The notes under the pieces are model-generated. The model saw only the letters and a program-made list of their open reading frames with translations, did not search any database and was not told the origin of the DNA. A stretch of 64,000 nt of DNA from Butyrivibrio sp. XPD2002 (GTDB taxonomy: Bacteria; Bacillota; Clostridia; Lachnospirales; Lachnospiraceae). The DNA lies in assembly GCF_000423945.1 (NCBI RefSeq), contig NZ_AUIY01000005.1:168515-232514 (forward strand), given 5' to 3'. Below are positions 58,723-64,000 of the stretch, piece by piece. The translations under genes were made by a program, and so were the position numbers. Positions within the stretch are counted from its first letter, which is position 1. Each line of letters opens with the position of its first letter.

Positions 58723-58848
58723 ACAGAAGTTGCCCCCTTTGTCTATTCTATAATACTTCCTATAAATATAATCAAAAGCAGTACAAGTCATTAACTACAC
58801 GAACTAATAATTCTTTTATAAGTTTTAAATATCACTACGTATATTCCT

Positions 58849-60075
58849 TTATCGAGCACGTAAAATAATTTTTTTAGTAATCCCATCTTTTTTTAGCACT
58901 TCATCTATCTCAGGAATTAAATGTTCTCTCATCGCTATTATTACCACATCCGTCGGTAATATATCTTGTTTGTTGTATTTGAACACCTTTATCCCCTTAA
59001 CAACTTCTTTATCTCTATCAAGATTTGTAACTAATAATCCTGCTACCTTAATTTTATTATTATCCAAATAATCGAGTGCTACACTAGCAACCATTCCCGC
59101 CCCATATATCCACACTCTAGCAGCATTTTTTATAAGTTCTTGCTCTGAATACGTTAACGGTATAATCTTATACTCCAGATTCTCTTTACATTGAATAATA
59201 TCATAGAAAAATTCATCTACCGCTCTTCCAACATGAAGTGATTTCTCCTTAGGAAGTACACTATTGTAATATTCATATACTCGGTATCTCTTCTTTAAAT
59301 ATGAGTAAAAAGCTTCGTCTAATTCCTTATTTGTCGCATACGCGCTCCATATCCTTGCTATTTCCATCATAACAACAAAAATAGACTGGCGCCTTGCTTC
59401 AGTTATTTCGCTCATTATAGAATCTTTTCGTCGTCTGTAGTAATAAAGAACATCATCTATCACTCGAACCTTTTTAGCTCCTAATATTGCCTTAACATAA
59501 TATAAGTAATCCTCATGTACAATACCTTCATAAAATAAAATGTTATTATTTAAAACATAATCTTTATTATAAACCGCTGTATACGCAGTAATATTTGTTA
59601 TATTATCTTTTTCAAAAATGCAAAATAATTCATTGCCTGCATAAACTTTAGAATATTTACTCAAATCAAGCTTGATAGAAAAATCATCATTCCCTAAATT
59701 TTCTTTATTAAAATAGATGATATCCATATCATCTATTTTTAAAATATTATATAAAGTATCTAACATGGATATGTCGATCTTATCATCAGAATCAACAAAA
59801 ACTAGGTATCTTCCTCTTGCTTTGAATATTCCATTATTTCTACTTGCTGATAACCCAACATTATGTGTATTTTCATATATTCTTATTTCTAGATCAGAAC
59901 GATCCGCATACAAATACAAAATATTCTTTGAATTATCAGTTGATTCATCTTCAACACAAATTATCTCAAAATCCTTAAAGCTCTGTTTTTGTATACTGTC
60001 TAAACAATCAGCTAAATAGTCTTCTACATTATAAATCGGAACTATAATTGAAAAAAAAGGAGTATTGTTCTTCAT
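58849..60075 (-). CDS. Family 2 glycosyltransferase with C-terminal Rossmann-like domain
   Basis: A 408-residue protein. The GT-A domain (FFSIIVPIYNVEDYLADCL, VEDESTDNS, FVDSDDKID) is followed by helical parts, then a Rossmann-like domain in the last 90 residues (VWIYGAGMVASVALDYL). The start at 60075 matches the usual domain boundary but has only a weak AGGTG; the open frame reaches 60180 and would overlap the upstream gene. Confidence 0.8.
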   Translation of the reverse strand: MKNNTPFFSIIVPIYNVEDYLADCLDSIQKQSFKDFEIICVEDESTDNSKNILYLYADRSDLEIRIYENTHNVGLSASRNNGIFKARGRYLVFVDSDDKIDISMLDTLYNILKIDDMDIIYFNKENLGNDDFSIKLDLSKYSKVYAGNELFCIFEKDNITNITAYTAVYNKDYVLNNNILFYEGIVHEDYLYYVKAILGAKKVRVIDDVLYYYRRRKDSIMSEITEARRQSIFVVMMEIARIWSAYATNKELDEAFYSYLKKRYRVYEYYNSVLPKEKSLHVGRAVDEFFYDIIQCKENLEYKIIPLTYSEQELIKNAARVWIYGAGMVASVALDYLDNNKIKVAGLLVTNLDRDKEVVKGIKVFKYNKQDILPTDVVIIAMREHLIPEIDEVLKKDGITKKIILRAR

Positions 60076-60121
60076 TGACACCTGCATATCTTTTTTAATG
60101 ATTCTAAAAAAATCTTTGCAA

Positions 60122-62242
60122 CTACTCGAATACCGGATATTCCTGGACTTTAGATAAGATGTTATCATAATAAAAAGCACACTTTAACTGTTCTTCAATT
60201 TCTATATTACCTAGGTAAAATTGCTTCCACAGTTCATTAATAAAATCTGTATCAATCCATCTATTACCAAGCTTTTCATAATCCTTAATAAACTCTTTAA
60301 TTCCATTATTTATTCTTATTCTTGCATTCCATTCTTTCTGATTAGTCATTTTAGGTTCTGTCATGAATGTCCCATCTTGCTTTATGGACTTAATCATCCC
60401 ATAAGGAGCTGTCAAAAAAGATTCAACAAATATGCTTTGTTTTCGTATATAACTATCTTCGCCCTTATAGTCATTATTCTTTTGGAAACAAGCATGCATA
60501 TCATTATCACTTGCTTGTTTTCTTACAACCATATAAAACCCTTGTAAATCTATTCCCAAAATTTTCGATAGTAGTTTTTGACTACTGCCTGCATACCATA
60601 AATCCACCAATGCATCATCCTTGCATAAATGTAATTCATTCAAATACTCTTTAAACTCATTAGCTTCCTTAGACAAACCAGGAAAAATCATGTCAATATA
60701 TGGTCTTAACCATTCTTTAATCTTACTAATTTCACTTGGAAGTACTATCCATTCATCACTATGTTCATCATTTTCAGGCAAAGAATAATGCAACCTAGAC
60801 TTGACATAATCACAGAAACGACCAGAATATGGATGCTCTAATAGGGGACTCCATTCCTTGTCGCTATCACAATCTGCTATTAGTAAAAGCTCACGCGAAA
60901 CTGGCAAATACTGTGCTTGAGTATATATTTTTTTACATGCGACACTTTTCAGATAATTGTAATCCTCTATTAGCCAATACCCATCTCGAGCCATAAAAAA
61001 AATTCTGTTAATATTCTGTTTTTTTGTCTGCTCGTCTATCCATTCCAAAAATGTGTATATCATACTGCCAAAAAGTACATATCCAATGTCTTCGTACGAT
61101 TTAAGAATTACTTTACCTCGAGTGGCGACTAGCCCAAATGCATCTGCGAATAAACGTTTACACAACAGACCTGCAAACACGGATTCTGCTTTTGTTTGTA
61201 CGCTTACCAGAAGTTCCTTCATGGATGACATTTCCCAAATTTTATTGGGTGATGCTACATAAGCTGTAGCTATCCCATATCTTTTAGGTTGTTCTATGTC
61301 TCCAATAACATCATCTCCTATATGAATTATTTGAGATTTCTCATGCTCTTTTACAAATTGTTCCCATAAACTCCCATCTTTTTTACTATGTTTCAATTCA
61401 TTTGATATCATCAATGGAATATTTTCGCTTATACCTGCTTTGTAACACAATTCCTTTAAAAAAGAAGTTGGCAAATACATATCGCTAATAATATACACTT
61501 CTTTTTCCTCAGAGATTCTATTACACAGCTTAACCATATCCGCCCGTGGATATGAAACAACTCTTTCTACATCAAGCTCTATTCTTTTGGCCATTTCTTT
61601 AAGTTCTTCACTATAGGAATTCTTATTCCATATAATGTCATAAATCTCATCAATATTTATATATTTATTTGACAAGAGAGAATCTGCTCTTTTCCTTTCA
61701 TCATAAAAGTTGCCCAAAGAATCAGTTATGTCATTTAATCTATCAGAAGACAAATTTTGGACGTCATCAGGAATCAATATGCTTCTAGCTATAAGCGTAT
61801 CAAAAAGATCAAATGTAACGATATCGTAGTTTTCAACTTCCCTCTCGAGATCTTTGACGTCCTTTTGCCAATACTCATTTCCTGATGATTCCTCTAACAC
61901 TTCTGTTCTCGCTATCGTCCCATCTAAATAGTAAACTGGTATTTTTACATCTCTTATCCTATGAAAAATAATATTCCAATAATTTCTATGAGTATTGATT
62001 ATTATAATATCTGCAACTTTTTCAGCATTTTCTACACTAACTATTGGTACTCCTCTAATATTCCTTCCGATATTCTCAGGATCCTTGTCCAATAAAGCAA
62101 CAAAGTTATATTGCATACCAAGCTCTGTCAATATCACAGAAGTCATTCGTCCAATACCATATAAGGCTATCCTCATATTTTTAAACTTACCAAAATTTTT
62201 ATTGAACGATTCCACTTCATCCTTAAACTTAAGATTAATCAT
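60122..62242 (-). CDS. Rossmann-like - HAD-like protein of a glycan cluster
   Basis: A 706-residue protein. Residues 22-115 are the Rossmann-like domain (MRIALYGIGRMTSVILTELG). Residues 137-330 form a HAD-like domain (YDIVTFDLFDTLIAR, VYIISDMYLP, IIHIGDDVIGDIEQ). The remaining 370 residues have FFMARDGYWLIEDYNYL and VDLWYAGSSQKLLSK, related to the middle of the 1039-residue fusion at 48962. In HAD motif I the second acidic residue is Phe, as in dehalogenase-like members. Function is unknown. Confidence 0.78.
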   Translation of the reverse strand: MINLKFKDEVESFNKNFGKFKNMRIALYGIGRMTSVILTELGMQYNFVALLDKDPENIGRNIRGVPIVSVENAEKVADIIIINTHRNYWNIIFHRIRDVKIPVYYLDGTIARTEVLEESSGNEYWQKDVKDLEREVENYDIVTFDLFDTLIARSILIPDDVQNLSSDRLNDITDSLGNFYDERKRADSLLSNKYINIDEIYDIIWNKNSYSEELKEMAKRIELDVERVVSYPRADMVKLCNRISEEKEVYIISDMYLPTSFLKELCYKAGISENIPLMISNELKHSKKDGSLWEQFVKEHEKSQIIHIGDDVIGDIEQPKRYGIATAYVASPNKIWEMSSMKELLVSVQTKAESVFAGLLCKRLFADAFGLVATRGKVILKSYEDIGYVLFGSMIYTFLEWIDEQTKKQNINRIFFMARDGYWLIEDYNYLKSVACKKIYTQAQYLPVSRELLLIADCDSDKEWSPLLEHPYSGRFCDYVKSRLHYSLPENDEHSDEWIVLPSEISKIKEWLRPYIDMIFPGLSKEANEFKEYLNELHLCKDDALVDLWYAGSSQKLLSKILGIDLQGFYMVVRKQASDNDMHACFQKNNDYKGEDSYIRKQSIFVESFLTAPYGMIKSIKQDGTFMTEPKMTNQKEWNARIRINNGIKEFIKDYEKLGNRWIDTDFINELWKQFYLGNIEIEEQLKCAFYYDNILSKVQEYPVFE

Positions 62243-62404
62243 TTTACCACCGGTATGCTAATCACTATTCCTATAATGACCTTGAAAAAGCATCATTTAC
62301 CTGTTTAATGCTCTACTTGTACTTATAAAATACTATAATCCCTTATTTGCTTATATAATCTTTGAACTTGTAACTTATCATTATGCCCTACATTCTTTAA
62401 TTTT

Positions 62405-62436
62405 ATAATTTAAAAGGTACAGCTCACGCTGTACCT
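62405..62436 (-). terminator. Probable terminator of the CDP-glycerol phosphotransferase-like gene
   Basis: A perfect 9-bp stem AGGTACAGC / GCTGTACCT (62415-62423, 62428-62436, loop TCAC) is followed on the minus strand by TTTTAAATT. The stem is strong, the T-tract modest, and a transcript of the next gene may continue past it. Confidence 0.7.
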
Positions 62437-62480
62437 ACAATATAAATCATATTCCTTGTAGTTATATCACTTTACATACT

Positions 62481-63683
62481 CTAAAGTTTTTGAATAAAAC
62501 TCTCCACTTCTTTTGCAACTCTCTCACTTGCATGCCCATCTTCAATGACCTCATTTCTTTTTATAAATTTATGAGCTACAGAAAGGTACTTATCTAAATC
62601 AAAGTTTTTTATATTATCTTCTAATTCTTCATTATTTTCAGCAATTGTAAATGGCAGCTCTTCTCTCTTCCACATGAATTGTCCACGATTTTTCACATAT
62701 TCCTGAATATCATCAGCATAAAGCAAAACCGGAATCTTAGCGAAAGCCGCATCAAAAGCGCAGCTACTGTAATCCGTTATAACCAGATCACATCCACCCA
62801 TTATTTCACTTATATCAGGCAGCTGACTCACATCAATAAGCCTGCTATCTTTACTTAATAATGGCATCTCATCAAGCTTTGCTGAGAGCTGTGGATGTAG
62901 CCTTAATAAAACATTCCACTCCCCACCAAACTTATCTCCAAGCGCCTTTATCAACCTATCAAAATCAATCTGTGGTGTTTCAGCAATAACCTGTTTTTGT
63001 CCTTGTTGATTACCACCTCTGAAAGTAGGTGCGAATAAAACAAGCTTTATATTTTCATTAAGAGAAAGTTTTTCCCTTATTTCTTTATGCAACTCTTCCT
63101 TATTATTTATAAGCGGATCAACTCGTGGGGAGCCAACCCTAAGAGTTGGTCCGCTATATAAAAGCTTTTTTGGATAAACTCTGTCACAATATTCTGAATT
63201 GGACAGAAAATAATCGGCAAGATTAGAGTCCCACTCACTGACAAGTCTTGCTATCTCTGGAAATGCATCCCCTCGAAATAGTCCAACAGCCTTAAAACCA
63301 ATAGTCGCATGCCAGGTTTGGATATATATCTGTGTTTTCCTTTTCAATGTCCCGAATGGTTTTCTATAGTTATCAATCCATACTTTTGATGTAGCTAGAT
63401 GAAATGCAGTGTTAAATGTCGTATCTTTAATAGTTTTGATATATTCCGGGAACTCTTTTGTTGTATCATGAAGCAGCCAAACCATTTGCAAGTCAGGTCT
63501 TCTTTTATGTAGTTCCTCTGCAATATATCTCGGATTGCATCCAAAACCACCATCACCTTCAAAAGCAGAAAATACTACTTTCTTTTTATTAACCGGGAAT
63601 ACCCATAATAAACGAAAAAGCAAGCTTAATCGTCTTGCTTTTCTTTTTCTCATCTCTATATATTTAATATCATTAGTATCCAA
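62481..63683 (-). CDS. CDP-glycerol glycerophosphotransferase-family protein
   Basis: A 400-residue TagB/TagF-like enzyme: VVFSAFEGDGGFGCNPRYIAEEL, QIYIQTWHATIGFKAVG, LFAPTFRGG, LLRLHPQL and VITDYSSCAFDAAFAKIPVLLYADD. It probably transfers a phospho-alcohol such as glycerol phosphate from a CDP carrier to a growing chain or linkage unit. The start is uncertain (TTG at 63683 or ATG at 63653, both with weak sites). A TagD-like remnant lies directly upstream. Confidence 0.88.
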   Translation of the reverse strand: MDTNDIKYIEMRKRKARRLSLLFRLLWVFPVNKKKVVFSAFEGDGGFGCNPRYIAEELHKRRPDLQMVWLLHDTTKEFPEYIKTIKDTTFNTAFHLATSKVWIDNYRKPFGTLKRKTQIYIQTWHATIGFKAVGLFRGDAFPEIARLVSEWDSNLADYFLSNSEYCDRVYPKKLLYSGPTLRVGSPRVDPLINNKEELHKEIREKLSLNENIKLVLFAPTFRGGNQQGQKQVIAETPQIDFDRLIKALGDKFGGEWNVLLRLHPQLSAKLDEMPLLSKDSRLIDVSQLPDISEIMGGCDLVITDYSSCAFDAAFAKIPVLLYADDIQEYVKNRGQFMWKREELPFTIAENNEELEDNIKNFDLDKYLSVAHKFIKRNEVIEDGHASERVAKEVESFIQKL

Positions 63684-63692
63684 TTATTTATG

Positions 63693-63904
63693 TTATTCCT
63701 CAACTCGCATCGGTATCTCTACTCTTAAAAGAGTGGATGATATATTAGGTGTATGAGGAAGATAGATAACATCTACTCCGAAGGGTTTTAGATCCTCTTC
63801 GGTCTGTTTCCATCTTGCATCCCCTTTCCAGTCATCACCTATAAATACAGCATCAAATATACTTTTAATTTATCAATCTTATTATGTATATCAGCGACTA
63901 TGCA
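63693..63904 (-). pseudogene. Glycerol-3-phosphate cytidylyltransferase (TagD-like) C-terminal remnant, frameshifted
   Basis: After a TAA, one frame reads IVADIHNKIDKLK; the next frame, joined at a run of four T at 63863-63866 on the plus strand, continues SIFDAVFIGDDWKGDARW...YLPHTPNISSTLL and ends at TAA 63693-63695. GDDWKG and TPNISSTLL are the C-terminal motifs of TagD-type enzymes. The N-terminal half with the HxGH motif is missing. One extra A would repair the frame, so the frameshift could be a sequencing error, but the missing N-terminus could not. Confidence 0.75.
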
Positions 63905-63929
63905 TTATGCTATATGGGTCCAGAATTAT

Positions 63930-64000
63930 TTATAACGAAAGCCCTCCAGATACTTCTAAAACTTGCCCTGTCATATATTCTGTATAGTTAGAAGCTAACA
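63930..64000 (-). CDS. Short-chain dehydrogenase/reductase, C-terminal end (cut by the window)
   Basis: The last 22 codons visible before the stop at 63930-63932 read LASNYTEYMTGQVLEVSGGLSL, close to the end of NAD(P)-dependent short-chain dehydrogenases. The rest lies outside the window. It is codirectional with the TagD remnant and the glycan cluster. Confidence 0.65.
   Translation of the reverse strand, partial: LASNYTEYMTGQVLEVSGGLSL

Noticed and set aside
62320..62410. 25-codon open frame before the CDP-glycerol-type gene
   Set aside because: Too short in AT-rich DNA to separate from chance; no motif and no start.

Overview
The window looks like a chromosome segment of a motile, low-to-moderate-GC Firmicute, most likely a gut or rumen Lachnospiraceae (Butyrivibrio/Pseudobutyrivibrio-like). 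The reasons are strong AGGAGG ribosome binding sites, Rho-independent terminators, the rpmG-secE-nusG-rplK-rplA order, a UPF0735-type ACT regulator in front of hom and aspartate kinase, and flagellin next to glycan genes. I recognised no tRNA, rRNA, insertion sequence, phage gene or CRISPR array. Nearly all genes lie on the minus strand.

Layout. 1-20 kb is housekeeping: guaB; an aspartate-family operon (ACT regulator, homoserine dehydrogenase, aspartate kinase) with dapF nearby; NAD synthetase; hisC; a few envelope and secreted proteins (CapA-like protein, a lipoprotein, a secreted protein with an acidic linker); then the L33-SecE-NusG-L11-L1 block. 20-35 kb is a surface and flagellar region: a FliD-like protein, UDP-galactopyranose mutase, flagellin, glycosyltransferases, a sugar aminotransferase, and a nonulosonic (sialic-type) acid module made of a short NeuB, a CMP-sugar synthetase fused to a phosphatase, and an ATP-grasp/HAD fusion. 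34.8-38.4 kb holds a glycerophosphodiesterase/metallophosphoesterase pair and a solitary AAA ATPase. From 38.5 kb to the end there is a visibly more AT-rich glycan gene cluster, all on the minus strand, with close spacing and frequent overlaps.

The main result is in the AT-rich cluster. Five adjacent genes (53.7-58.7 kb) match, one for one and in nearly the same order, the Campylobacter jejuni capsule phosphoramidate genes Cj1415-Cj1419: a glutamine kinase of the PEP-synthase fold, a methyltransferase, a class I glutamine amidotransferase, a nucleotidyltransferase and an APS-kinase-like protein. They should make an activated (O-methyl) phosphoramidate that decorates a surface glycan, here apparently in a Gram-positive lineage. 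Around them are two LicD-type phosphotransferases, two CDP-glycerol glycerophosphotransferase-like proteins, a glycosyltransferase fused to a cytidylyltransferase, and two HAD-containing giants. Together these suggest a teichoic-acid-like, phosphodiester-rich surface polymer.

Eight proteins of this cluster carry the same small Rossmann-like domain (hhhYGxGxxxxxh) at one end. Gene remnants lie near the cluster edges and in its middle: a TagD-like cytidylyltransferase C-terminus with a one-base frameshift at 63.7-63.9 kb, an SGNH-like C-terminus at 38.5 kb, and a possible fragment at 53.6 kb. They point to repeated gene exchange.
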